Positions 1 to 7,685 of a DNA stretch of 38,079 nt are shown here, one piece after another. Made by a program: the position numbers and the translations under genes. Within the stretch, counting starts at the first letter, position 1, and each line of letters starts with the position of its first letter. The stretch covers positions 1-38,079 of the forward strand of contig QFQR01000015.1 in the NCBI GenBank assembly GCA_003243275.1, given 5' to 3'. The stretch is from Leifsonia xyli (GTDB lineage: Bacteria; Actinomycetota; Actinomycetes; Actinomycetales; Microbacteriaceae). The notes under the pieces were generated by a model. It made no database searches. It saw only the letters and a program-made list of their open reading frames with translations, and was not told the DNA's origin.

Positions 1-440
1 GCATGCAGCTCGCCGCGGCGGTCGCGGTCGGCGCGCTGATCGGTCCGTCGCAGGTCGGCGCCCGCGTGGTCGAGATGCTCGTCGGCCAGCGGCTCCACCC
101 GACCGCAACCCTTGCATGGGCCGGGGCGCTGGTGGCCGTCGGCGTGGTGCTGCTCGCATTCGGTGGGGGGCCAGCCGCGGTCGCCGTCGTGCTTTACGCC
201 GCCGGGAACGGCGTGTGGTCGATCGCCCGCGGCACGGTCCCGCTCGCGCTGTTCGGCGCTGAACGGTACGCCGTCGTCATGGGACGGCTCGCGGCGCCGA
301 ACCTAGTCGTACAGGCAGCCGCGCCGTTCGCGGCCGGGTTTGTGATCTCAGCCGCCGGGACCGACACGACGCTTGGCGTGTTGGCCATGCTTGCAGTGGC
401 CAACCTGCTCGCGACCGTCGCGCTCGCGCGCAGCCGATGA
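1..440 (+). CDS. MFS transporter, C-terminal part (cut by window start)
   Basis: This is the last ~146 residues of a major facilitator permease; the N-terminal half lies outside the window. The segment is hydrophobic, with about four membrane helices separated by short loops. It carries the stretch IGPSQVGARVVEM and later GNGVWSIARGTVPLALFG, which I recognise from a proteobacterial MFS family often found next to arsH. The reading frame is open to the first base of the window, so the codon at 3 is probably not the real start. The substrate cannot be read from this half. The right window end holds the N-terminal part of an MFS protein of what looks like the same family, in a compatible frame (see findings). 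Confidence 0.75.
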   Translation, partial: MQLAAAVAVGALIGPSQVGARVVEMLVGQRLHPTATLAWAGALVAVGVVLLAFGGGPAAVAVVLYAAGNGVWSIARGTVPLALFGAERYAVVMGRLAAPNLVVQAAAPFAAGFVISAAGTDTTLGVLAMLAVANLLATVALARSR

Positions 441-590
441 CGAGAAGCGCCAAGTGTTGAAATCGAAGACGTAAGCGCGGGCCGGGTGGTAAGTTGCTTG
501 GCGTGACATCTATAAACGCGTTCGAAACAAGCCGATCGACCGAATCTCAAGCCTTTTATCCGCCTCTAACTCAAGGGGCCAATCAATCTC

Positions 591-1616
591 ATGTCCTTAG
601 CACCACTCGTCTTCGTCAACATCGGCTGGATGAACAAATACGCCGGCGCGTCCCCGGACGATCGGGCGACGGGCGGCCACGGCTTTCTCAAAACGAACGA
701 CGTCGGTCACGAAAGCTGGAACTTCCAGCCCTATCGCGGCCGGGTCTACGGGTACATTCCGAGGTCTGGAAGCTTCAACCTGACAAGGCTCGGTGCGGAA
801 AAGTCGGCTCCGAGCGTCGACGGCGTGACGGTCGTGTGGGTCGCACGAAACCCCTCGGATCTGAAGACCTATATCGTCGGCTGGTACCAAAACGCGACCC
901 TATTGGCGCCGTCGGAGGACATTGAGCTCACCCGCGGCGGCTTCAAGGTCGGTTATCAGGTCCACGTCGCGAAGGACGATGCGACGCTGCTCAAGGTGGA
1001 GCAGCGCCTCTTCCCGGTTCCGATGAGCAAGGAGCCGGGCAATTTCGGACGATACCCCGTTTGGTACGGAGGGATCGGCGACGAATACCGCGACAGCGTG
1101 CGGGCCTACATCAAAGCTGGCGGCGTGCTGCCGAAGCCCAAGGCTCCCGGAAAGGGCAGGACGGCGCGCAATCCGGATCCCGAGGACCGGAAGCGGATCG
1201 AGGATGCGGCCGTCGAGCACGCCACCGCGTTCTATGAATCCGCTGCAGGCGGCAACCGGAACGTCAAGAGCGTCGAGCACCTAAACCATGGTTGGGACCT
1301 GACGGTGACGGCCCCGACCGGCGCTATCATCAAGGTCGAGGTCAAGGGCCTTTCCGGCCGGGCTGTCGCGGCCGAGGTGACGGCCAACGAGTACACGCAG
1401 ATGCTCTCGAGCGAGCATCGGGAGCAATACGTCGTCTACATCGTGACCGAGGCCGGAACCCCGGAGGCCGAAAGCCATATCTTCGTCTACAGCAAGGGGC
1501 ACAGCCGACGGCGCGAACACGTCTGGGCGACCGCGGAAGGCCGCAAGCTGCTTATCAAGGAGGTCAAAGCGGCCCGGCTGACGGCGGCGCCCTCGGCCCA
1601 ACGTCGCCAGGACTAA
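591..1616 (+). CDS. DUF3883-type nuclease-like protein
   Basis: A 341-residue soluble protein. Its C-terminal third (about residues 225-320) has the layout of DUF3883 (protein NO VEIN C-terminal), a member of the PD-(D/E)XK nuclease-like group. The sequence GWDLTV, followed after about ten residues by KVEVKGL, supplies the expected Asp...Glu-x-Lys triad, and YVVYIV and HIFVYS form later core strands. The N-terminal ~150 residues (starting NIGWMNKYAG) look like a separate domain of the kind that precedes such nucleases, but I cannot name it. It stands alone, with 150 bases upstream and 328 downstream, and no methylase or helicase partner is visible, so a restriction or defence role is only a possibility. 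ATG start; only a distant AAGGGG upstream. Confidence 0.6.
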   Translation: MSLAPLVFVNIGWMNKYAGASPDDRATGGHGFLKTNDVGHESWNFQPYRGRVYGYIPRSGSFNLTRLGAEKSAPSVDGVTVVWVARNPSDLKTYIVGWYQNATLLAPSEDIELTRGGFKVGYQVHVAKDDATLLKVEQRLFPVPMSKEPGNFGRYPVWYGGIGDEYRDSVRAYIKAGGVLPKPKAPGKGRTARNPDPEDRKRIEDAAVEHATAFYESAAGGNRNVKSVEHLNHGWDLTVTAPTGAIIKVEVKGLSGRAVAAEVTANEYTQMLSSEHREQYVVYIVTEAGTPEAESHIFVYSKGHSRRREHVWATAEGRKLLIKEVKAARLTAAPSAQRRQD

Positions 1617-1944
1617 AGTGTTCTCTTAGCGACAACACATGCCGCCGCTCCGACTTCGCCTATTTGTGTCAATCGGTACTGAACTTTGGCTTCTCGAAGA
1701 CCTCAAGGCTCGCGTCGCCTGACCCCGATCCGGCGCCTGCCACGCCGCTCGGTCTGCCCGCCGAAAAACGGACCTCGCTAATTACCGCTATGGGTCATCC
1801 TGGGACGAGATCATCCGACTGGGATGCGCCAATATCGGAACTGAACCTCATTCCTCAAAGCGGACATCGACACTGCGTCTTACGGCGAGGTTTTATCTCG
1901 CCATGCCGGGCGCCGCTCCAGATGGCGACGCCCGCCGCTGGCGT
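1617..1944. other. Intergenic region without a convincing gene
   Basis: 328 bases between convergent genes. Open frames run through it on the plus strand, but the translation is low-complexity and looks like an extension of a shadow frame. The one structure I see is a perfect 6-bp inverted repeat, GGCGAG at 1884-1889 and CTCGCC at 1897-1902, with a 7-base A/T-rich loop. It could form a small hairpin but has no T-run on either side, so calling it a terminator would be a guess. Confidence 0.4.
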
Positions 1945-2760
1945 TCAGCCGATAAACTGAATTAAGTCGCGATTTAGCCTCCTCGGATCGGTCGCGAACA
2001 GCCCATGCGGCTGACCGTCGTACTCGATGTAGGTCGCGCCCGGGATGCCCGCGGCCGCCGCCTTGCCGCTCGGGGCGATCGGGACAGTCGCGTCCGATGT
2101 GCCGTGGATTACAAGCGTCGGCTTGGTGAAGGACTTCAGGTCCGGCCGGAAGTCGGTCCGGCCGAACGCATCCACGCAGTCGAGCGTCGCCTTGGGGCTC
2201 GCCATCAGGCCTAGCGTGAAGGTCCAGTCGAGGAGCGCCGAACTCACCGGGCGCGAGATCACGCCGACGCCATAGAACTGCTTGGCGAAGGTCTGCAGGA
2301 AGGCGAAGCGGTCCTTGCGGATCTCACCCTTCATGTCCTCGAACACGCTCGCGTCGACGCCGTCCGGGTTGCTGTCGTCCTTCAGCAGGTAGGGGACGAC
2401 CGAAGAGACCAGCGCAGTCTTGGCGACGCGCTCCGACCCGTGGCGGGTAAGGTAGCGGGCGATCTCGCCGCCGCCCATCGAGAACCCGACCAGGTTCGCT
2501 TCGCGGATGTCGAGCTTCTCGAGCACGGCCGCGAGGTCGTCGGCGAAGGTGTCGTAGTCGTATCCCGTCGCGGGATGCGCCGACTGGCCGAAGCCGCGGC
2601 GGTCGTAGGTGATGACCCGGTAGCCTGCCTCGAGCAGCGCCAGCGTCTGGTACTCGAACATGTCGCCCGTCAGCGGCCAGCCGTGGATCAGGACCACGGG
2701 CTTGCCCGCTCCGGCTTCCTTGACGTGCAGATGCGCGCCGTCTCGCGTTTCGATGTGCAT
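1945..2760 (-). CDS. Alpha/beta hydrolase, non-heme chloroperoxidase/esterase type
   Basis: A 271-residue cytoplasmic hydrolase with the full alpha/beta-fold machinery. The oxyanion-hole HGWPL is near residue 26, the nucleophile elbow GFSMGG has Ser94, the acid is Asp223 in HGTSDATVP, and the base is His252 in GQPHG. The GFSMGGGEIARY pattern is typical of bacterial cofactor-free haloperoxidase-like esterases, whose real substrate is usually an ester. I start at the ATG at 2760 because AGGGAGA sits a few bases upstream; an in-frame start 17 codons earlier lacks such a site. It is divergent from the histidine kinase and convergent with the nuclease-like gene, so it is probably transcribed alone. 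Confidence 0.85.
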   Translation of the reverse strand: MHIETRDGAHLHVKEAGAGKPVVLIHGWPLTGDMFEYQTLALLEAGYRVITYDRRGFGQSAHPATGYDYDTFADDLAAVLEKLDIREANLVGFSMGGGEIARYLTRHGSERVAKTALVSSVVPYLLKDDSNPDGVDASVFEDMKGEIRKDRFAFLQTFAKQFYGVGVISRPVSSALLDWTFTLGLMASPKATLDCVDAFGRTDFRPDLKSFTKPTLVIHGTSDATVPIAPSGKAAAAGIPGATYIEYDGQPHGLFATDPRRLNRDLIQFIG

Positions 2761-3077
2761 GCGTTCTCCCTGGTGCAGTCCTGCGCCAGGCAGATCCCGG
2801 CTTCGGATCACAACGTCAGGGGATGGCGAACGTTCTTCGGGGTTTGCTCGCGCAGGTCGGTGCGCTCGTCACGTCGACCTAGCTGGCCGGTCATCGCCGC
2901 CATGCGCGCAGCGCCTTCAATTACCTCGTGCGCAATGATAGATGAGTTTTGAGGTTTCGGCCTCGATCTTCCTTCATTGCTACGACCGGTGCGGATGTGA
3001 CCCTCGCCCATGACCTGGATGGGTCAACCCAGTCTAAGCCGTTCGTTGTGCCTGGCTTCCTGTCGAACGGCAGTCGG
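2761..3077. promoter_or_regulatory. Divergent intergenic region between hydrolase and histidine kinase
   Basis: About 317 bases between two outward-facing genes, so promoters for both should lie here. There is a relatively A/T-rich patch around 2930-2960. I cannot assign confident -35/-10 pairs, and I see no inverted repeat of note. An in-frame TTG at 2949 would extend the kinase into this region, but that extension has no domain-like content. Confidence 0.35.
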
Positions 3078-4187
3078 ATGTCGCGCGAGATCATCGCGTT
3101 CGATTGGGGTCGAACGTCGCTTGGCCCCATCTCGACCTGGCCCGCTTCTCTCAAGATGATTTTGCGCCTTGTGCTGCAGTCAGAGCAGCCGATGTGCTTC
3201 TGGTGGGGCGAGGATCTCTTGAGCTTCCACAACGACGCCTACCTGCCGATGCTCGGCGGCAAGGCCGACCGCACGCTCGGCCGTCCAGGTCCAGTCGTCT
3301 GGAAGGAGGTCTGGTCCGATGTACAGGCGCTGATCGACGACGCCTTGTCGGGTCGTTCGCGGCGGGTTGAGAACCTGCCTCTCAAGACCACCCGCAACGG
3401 GGTCGAGGAACTCACCCACTGGAGCTTCACCTACAGCCCTCTGACGGACGAGAACGATCAGGTCCGCGGCGTCCTGAACATCGTCACGGAGACCACGAAT
3501 TCCTACGGCACGAGCGTCGCGCTCGAGAAGGCTAACGTAGACCTTACCCATGGCCTCGACGTCGCCCAGGCCCACATCGAAGAGCAGTCGCGCGCCGAGC
3601 GCCGCCAGCGCCTTCTCCAGCGCGAGTTGATCCACCGGATGAAGAACACGCTCGCGATGGTTCAGGCCATCGTCAGCCAGACGCTCAGGAACTCCGATGA
3701 CCCGAAGATCGCCGGCGACATCATCGCCGAACGCCTTTCGGCCTTGTCCCGCGCCCAGGACATTCTGACCGAAACGAGCTGGACGAGCGCGGCGGTGGAG
3801 CTTGTGGTCGGCCGAGCGATCTCGCCCCACGCGGACGGATCGAGAATTCGCTTCCAGGGGCCGAGGTGCGAGCTCTCCGCCCAGCAGTCGCTTGGGCTGT
3901 CGCTTGCCCTCCACGAACTCGCGACCAACGCTGCAAAGTACGGCGCGCTCTCGAACGGCGAGGGCTCCGTGGAGATCGTCTGGGACAGTCGTCCGGATCG
4001 CGCGTTCACGTTCCGTTGGAAGGAACAGGGCGGCCCGGCCGTTTCCCCGCCGACGCGGCGCGGGTTCGGATCGCGGCTGACCGAGCGGATCGTGGCGGGC
4101 TATTTCGCGGGAGACGCCCGTCTCGCCTACCAGCCTGACGGCGTTCTGTTTGAACTCACCGGCGAACTCGACGAGTCCCTTAACTGA
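3078..4187 (+). CDS. HWE-family sensor histidine kinase
   Basis: A 369-residue soluble kinase. Residues ~1-140 form a PAS-like sensor of the kind common in alphaproteobacteria (FDWGRTSLGPISTWP, then WWGEDLLSFHNDAY). A short coiled linker follows, then the HWE kinase core. The phosphoacceptor is His186 in ELIHRMKNTLAMVQ. The N-box is LHELATNAAKYGAL near 278-291, with the HWE-type His-Glu pair, and the family Trp-x-Glu appears in FRWKEQGGP. There is no membrane segment, so the signal is intracellular. I chose the ATG at 3078, which begins seven residues before FDW as in relatives, over an in-frame TTG at 2949. The response regulator 52 bases downstream is the likely partner. Confidence 0.85.
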   Translation: MSREIIAFDWGRTSLGPISTWPASLKMILRLVLQSEQPMCFWWGEDLLSFHNDAYLPMLGGKADRTLGRPGPVVWKEVWSDVQALIDDALSGRSRRVENLPLKTTRNGVEELTHWSFTYSPLTDENDQVRGVLNIVTETTNSYGTSVALEKANVDLTHGLDVAQAHIEEQSRAERRQRLLQRELIHRMKNTLAMVQAIVSQTLRNSDDPKIAGDIIAERLSALSRAQDILTETSWTSAAVELVVGRAISPHADGSRIRFQGPRCELSAQQSLGLSLALHELATNAAKYGALSNGEGSVEIVWDSRPDRAFTFRWKEQGGPAVSPPTRRGFGSRLTERIVAGYFAGDARLAYQPDGVLFELTGELDESLN

Positions 4188-4239
4188 TGGTCAGCCATGA
4201 TCCGCGCAACTTATTGCCACCGGGGGTCGTTGCGTAACC

Positions 4240-4626
4240 ATGACAGGTGCAACCCCCTCCGCGACCCGCGTCGTGCTGGTCGTCGAGGACGATCCGCTGG
4301 TGCGGATGAGCGCCGTCGACATCGTCGAAGACGCCGACTTCGTCGCCTACGAAGCGCGCAACGCTGATCAGGCGTTGCGGATGCTCGAAGCTCATCCCGA
4401 AATTTCAGTGCTGTTCACCGACATCGACATGCCGGGAACGATGGACGGGCTCGCGCTCGCCCATGCCGTCAGGCAGCGATGGCCTCACATGACGATCATC
4501 ATCGCTTCCGGACACGTCAGGATCGAGAAGGGCGACATGCCCGACGACGGGGTGTTCTTTCCAAAGCCCTATGCGTCGTCGACCATCCGGCGAGCGCTGG
4601 AACGCGCTGCGCCACGCCGCCACTGA
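4240..4626 (+). CDS. Single-domain response regulator (receiver only)
   Basis: 128 residues consisting of one CheY-like receiver with no output domain. The acidic pocket is Glu16/Asp17/Asp18, the phosphoacceptor is Asp61 in LFTDIDMPG, the switch Ser is in IIASGH, and the conserved Lys is in FFPKPY. Such stand-alone receivers next to HWE kinases usually act as phosphate sinks or protein-protein switches. It follows the kinase by 52 bases and is probably cotranscribed, though the gap contains CAAC-N17-CGTTG just before the ATG, which loosely resembles a general-stress ECF promoter with an imperfect -35. No clear ribosome-binding site precedes the ATG. Confidence 0.88.
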   Translation: MTGATPSATRVVLVVEDDPLVRMSAVDIVEDADFVAYEARNADQALRMLEAHPEISVLFTDIDMPGTMDGLALAHAVRQRWPHMTIIIASGHVRIEKGDMPDDGVFFPKPYASSTIRRALERAAPRRH

Positions 4627-4668
4627 ACAGTTCGGGCAGGCCGCCATCTTCGTCGTCGGGGCGCTGAT

Positions 4669-5094
4669 GTGATCCCTGCGATGGGACTGAACAGAGTCCG
4701 CGTGTCGATGATGACTCCTGAGCCCCCCGTCAGCCCCCCTCACCATGCCGAGAATCCTCAGGTGCGCCTGGCGGAGGACCGGACGATCCTGGCCGCGGAG
4801 CGGACCTACGCCTCCTGGCTCAGGACGGGACTTTCCTTCCTGGTCGTCGGGCTCGCGGCGCAACGCTTCCTTCGCGAGGTGCTGCCGGGCTCGCCGCTCC
4901 TGATCATCTCGCTGGCGATGATCCTTTGCGCAGTCGTCTGCTTCGGCTCCGCGGCCTGGCGCGACGCGGAGGTCCGAAAGCGGTTGGGAGCGCGGACCGA
5001 GGTCCGCCTTTTGCCGCGCGTGATCGCAGCGGGGCTCCCGCTGTTCCTCATCATCTCGTCGGCCGTATCAGCGGCGTTCCTTGCGACGCACTGA
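4669..5094 (+). CDS. DUF202 (YidH-like) small inner-membrane protein
   Basis: Up to 141 residues with three predicted membrane helices (roughly residues 52-68, 77-96 and 117-137). The DUF202 signature EDRTILAAERTYASWLRTGLS directly precedes the first helix. The family is widespread but has no settled biochemical function. The start is uncertain: GTG at 4669 gives the longest form, while ATG at 4681, 4708 or 4711 also fit, and none has a strong ribosome-binding site. It ends four bases before the convergent sulfite oxidase gene. Confidence 0.72.
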   Translation: MIPAMGLNRVRVSMMTPEPPVSPPHHAENPQVRLAEDRTILAAERTYASWLRTGLSFLVVGLAAQRFLREVLPGSPLLIISLAMILCAVVCFGSAAWRDAEVRKRLGARTEVRLLPRVIAAGLPLFLIISSAVSAAFLATH

Positions 5095-5097
5095 TCG

Positions 5098-6189
5098 TCA
5101 GGTGACCGTGACGGTCACGCGGTGCCAGCATGACCCAAGGTAGCCCTTGAAGTTCCAGATATGCTCGGGGCGCGAGGGCTGTGTCTGTCCGGCGGCGTCC
5201 CACGCGCGGACGACCAGTTCATGCGCGCCTGGCGCCAGATCGAGCCTCGTCGTCCAGAACATCCACGCAAAGGGTGCATCGGGGTCACCGCTGAGTTCGG
5301 CTTGCATCCAGCTTTCGCCGCCGTCGGCCGAGACGTCGACCCGCCGGATGGGCCGGTCGCATGCGACCGCATAGCCGCGGACCGTCGTCTCGCCGGCCGG
5401 AAGCCTGGCGCCAGCCGCCGGCTCGCAGATGGCGGCGTTGATCGGCAGCGCTTCGATCGCCGGAGCGTCGCTCGGGTCGGCCGTCTCCTTGCTCAGGTGA
5501 GACGGAAAGAGCTTGTAGTCCTCCGCCTGCATCGGATTGGAGGAAGGGGCGTCCTGGACCGTGATCGAGGCGAGCCACTTCGGACTTCGCACGCCCGCGA
5601 ACCCGGGCACGACCAGACGCAGCGGCTTTCCATGCTCGGCCGCCAGAGGCGCATCGTTCATGTGCGTCGCCAGCAGCGTATCGGGATCGAGCGCCTTCTC
5701 CATGGCGATCGAGACGCCGAAGCGAAATCGTTCGCCGTCCTGCTCCACCACGTCGTGGCTCTCGAAGGCGACATGGAGTTCTTGCCGCTCATCGACGCCC
5801 GCGGCCCTCAGCACGTCGCGGAGACCTACGCCGGTCCAGCGGGCGTTGCCGATCGCGCCCGGCTCCCAGGGGTCGCCGGAGACCGGGCGATGCCGATGGA
5901 GGTCGGCGCGCCGGTTTCCGGCGCATTGCATCGTCGCGATGACCGATCGGTCGGGGAACCGCTCCATGAGCTCGGCCAGCGTGAAGCTGAGTTCCGTCGC
6001 GACCATCCCTCCAACGGTCAGCCGATAACCGTCGGCCTCGAGATCGGGGATGTCGCCATGGCTGCGGACGTAGAAATTCTCTTCCGGCGTCAGAAAGGAT
6101 TGGCGAAGCCTGTCCAGCCTTGGCTCGGCGTTGAACGGCGCCTCGCTGTGAACGATCTGACCGGGCTTTCGATGAGAGTTGTCGAGCAT
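5098..6189 (-). CDS. Cytosolic molybdenum sulfite oxidase family protein
   Basis: 363 residues with no signal peptide, covering the two domains of the sulfite oxidase family: a molybdopterin domain (about 30-225) and an Ig-like dimerisation domain (about 250-363, containing VDVSADGGESW and ending in WNFKGYLGSCWHR). Cys89 in ATMQCAGNRR is the expected Mo ligand, and HGKPLRLVVPGFAGVRSPKW matches the family substrate-pocket region. There is no heme domain, so it resembles the simple plant-type enzyme, which oxidises sulfite to sulfate. The ATG at 6189 has GAGG seven bases upstream; a GTG at 6201 is less likely. It is divergent from an ECF sigma gene. Together with exported SorA it would give sulfite oxidation in two compartments. 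Sulfite as substrate is inferred from family and neighbours. Confidence 0.85.
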   Translation of the reverse strand: MLDNSHRKPGQIVHSEAPFNAEPRLDRLRQSFLTPEENFYVRSHGDIPDLEADGYRLTVGGMVATELSFTLAELMERFPDRSVIATMQCAGNRRADLHRHRPVSGDPWEPGAIGNARWTGVGLRDVLRAAGVDERQELHVAFESHDVVEQDGERFRFGVSIAMEKALDPDTLLATHMNDAPLAAEHGKPLRLVVPGFAGVRSPKWLASITVQDAPSSNPMQAEDYKLFPSHLSKETADPSDAPAIEALPINAAICEPAAGARLPAGETTVRGYAVACDRPIRRVDVSADGGESWMQAELSGDPDAPFAWMFWTTRLDLAPGAHELVVRAWDAAGQTQPSRPEHIWNFKGYLGSCWHRVTVTVT

Positions 6190-6251
6190 TGGGCGCCTCA
6201 CATTCGAGGTGCAACGGCCGGCGAGCCCAAAACGATCCGAGGGCGCCTGGC

Positions 6252-6839
6252 TTGCTCCGTACTGCCCTGACGCCTGATGCTGGGTGGAGGCGGACGTCAG
6301 ATTCGCCCTGGGAGGAGCGCCACCTGCGCGACGTTGTCGAACAGTGCCTGAGGGAGAGCTGGAGCCGCCTCTTCGGCTATGCGGTAAGCCTTTGCGGCGA
6401 CCGCGAGACCGCGCGCGACCTCATCCAGTCGAGCGCGGTCAAGGCGCTCGACACGAACGCTCCTCCCAGAGAACCCGCGGCCGCGCGAGCCTGGTTGTTC
6501 CGGGTGATACGGAACGACTGGATCGACAGGGGGCGCAGGGCGACCGTGCGGGCGGCGGACCGCGAGCCGGTCGAACCGACCGAGGGGCCGTGGGCCTATG
6601 AAGACGCCCGGATCGCCGCCATTACGGTGCGGCAGGGGCTCGACCGGCTTGAGCCCTATCAGCGCGAGATCATCGAGCTGGTCGATCTTGCGGGGTTCCG
6701 CTACGCCGAGGCCGCCGAGATCCTGGAGGTGCCGGTGGGCACGGTGATGAGCCGTCTCTCGCGGGCCCGGCTCGCGCTGCTCGAGGCCATCGAGGGCGGA
6801 AAGGTGACGCCCCTGGAACGGAGCCGCGGAACGCGATGA
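6252..6839 (+). CDS. ECF RNA polymerase sigma factor (first of two)
   Basis: About 195 residues with sigma region 2 (LFGYAVSLCGDRETARDLIQ, then RAWLFRVIRNDWIDRGRR) and region 4 (LEPYQREIIELVDLAGFRY, then the recognition helix VPVGTVMSRLSRAR). The 3' end overlaps the anti-sigma gene as ATGA, so the two are translationally coupled. The start is not clear: no ATG or GTG is in frame upstream of region 2, and TTG at 6252 with GAGGG eight bases before it is the best candidate (TTG at 6189 is possible). It lies between two sulfite oxidases. Two ECF sigma factors of Sinorhizobium meliloti are reported to respond to sulfite, which makes a similar role plausible. I see no GGAAT-type promoter before this gene. 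Confidence 0.85.
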   Translation: MLRTALTPDAGWRRTSDSPWEERHLRDVVEQCLRESWSRLFGYAVSLCGDRETARDLIQSSAVKALDTNAPPREPAAARAWLFRVIRNDWIDRGRRATVRAADREPVEPTEGPWAYEDARIAAITVRQGLDRLEPYQREIIELVDLAGFRYAEAAEILEVPVGTVMSRLSRARLALLEAIEGGKVTPLERSRGTR

Positions 6840-7612
6840 CGACGATCGGCTGGGACGAGATCAACGCCTATGTGGACCGTGAGCTCGACGCGTCCGCATC
6901 CGCGGCCGTGGCGGCGGCGATCGCGCGCGACCCGTCGCTCGCCGCCCGCGTGGCGACGCTGTCGAAACTGAAGGCCGAAGCCGTCGGCCTTCCCGCACCG
7001 ACCGAAGCCCCGCCGTTTCCGGCCCGCCCGGCAGGGCGGCGCCTCGTTGCGTCATGGCGGCCGCTCGCGCTCGCGGCCTCCATCGCGCTGCTGCTCGCCG
7101 CCGGGGCGGGCGCGTGGCTCTCCCGGGCTCCGGGCGCCGATCCTCTCGCTGCGACTGTCGCGGCGGAGCGCGGCTGGCTGGCGGGCGCCACACCGGAGGC
7201 GTCGAGCGCAGGCGTGCGCGTCGCCGTCGAGACCGGCGCCAGCAGCAGCCTGCCGGACCTGTCGGCGGCCGAACTCAGGCTCGCCTATCTCGCGGCGGAT
7301 CCTGTCTCTGACGGCCGCCGCGGGCTGTTCGCGGGCTATGTCGGTCCCCATGGCTGCCGGCTGGGCCTCTGGATTGGTCGGGGCGCAGCTCGTTCGGCGC
7401 CCGAGGCGGTAGACGTGGGCGACGTGCGCGTGCGCCGTTGGTCGGCGGACGGAGCGTCCTACGCGCTGATGAGCCGAGGGATGGACCCGCTCCGGCTCGA
7501 TCGCTTCGCAGCCGTGATTGCAGATCTCGCAGGTCCCGGCCGCACGCCGGACGATGGGCTCCGCATCGCGCTGAAGGAGGCCTCGACGTCCGGCGACGCC
7601 TGCTCGGGCTGA
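6836..7612 (+). CDS. Membrane-anchored anti-sigma factor (first pair)
   Basis: 258 residues with a short cytoplasmic sigma-binding head (WDEINAYVDRELDAS near residues 6-20), an Ala/Pro-rich linker, one membrane helix (about 76-94) and a ~160-residue periplasmic tail. No His-x3-Cys-x2-Cys zinc motif is present in the head. Its start codon overlaps the sigma stop codon (ATGA at 6836-6839), the classic arrangement for an anti-sigma that holds its sigma factor until an envelope signal releases it. Family assignment is by architecture and position, not by strong sequence identity. Confidence 0.8.
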   Translation: MTTIGWDEINAYVDRELDASASAAVAAAIARDPSLAARVATLSKLKAEAVGLPAPTEAPPFPARPAGRRLVASWRPLALAASIALLLAAGAGAWLSRAPGADPLAATVAAERGWLAGATPEASSAGVRVAVETGASSSLPDLSAAELRLAYLAADPVSDGRRGLFAGYVGPHGCRLGLWIGRGAARSAPEAVDVGDVRVRRWSADGASYALMSRGMDPLRLDRFAAVIADLAGPGRTPDDGLRIALKEASTSGDACSG

Positions 7613-7619
7613 TCAGCCT

Positions 7620-7646
7620 GGAATAATTCGAAGCCCGACTGCGTCT
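7620..7646 (+). promoter_or_regulatory. ECF-type promoter upstream of sorA
   Basis: GGAAT at 7620-7624 and CGTCT at 7642-7646 are separated by exactly 17 bases, an ECF-class -35/-10 layout. The -10 lies 39 bases before the sorA ATG. The same two boxes with the same spacing occur at 13854-13880, and a near copy at 13779-13805 on the other strand. This repetition is what makes the call credible. Confidence 0.75.
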
Positions 7647-7685
7647 CCTCTTTCATGGGGAATATGTCCCCGCGAGGAGACGACC

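Noticed and set aside
1617..1960. Possible gene on the plus strand after the nuclease-like gene
   Set aside because: Only the tail of a shadow frame; no start with a ribosome-binding site and no domain-like sequence.
5161..6270. Long plus-strand open frame opposite the cytosolic sulfite oxidase
   Set aside because: Arg/Ala/Gly-rich translation with no domain. It is the antisense shadow of a clear enzyme on the other strand in GC-rich DNA.
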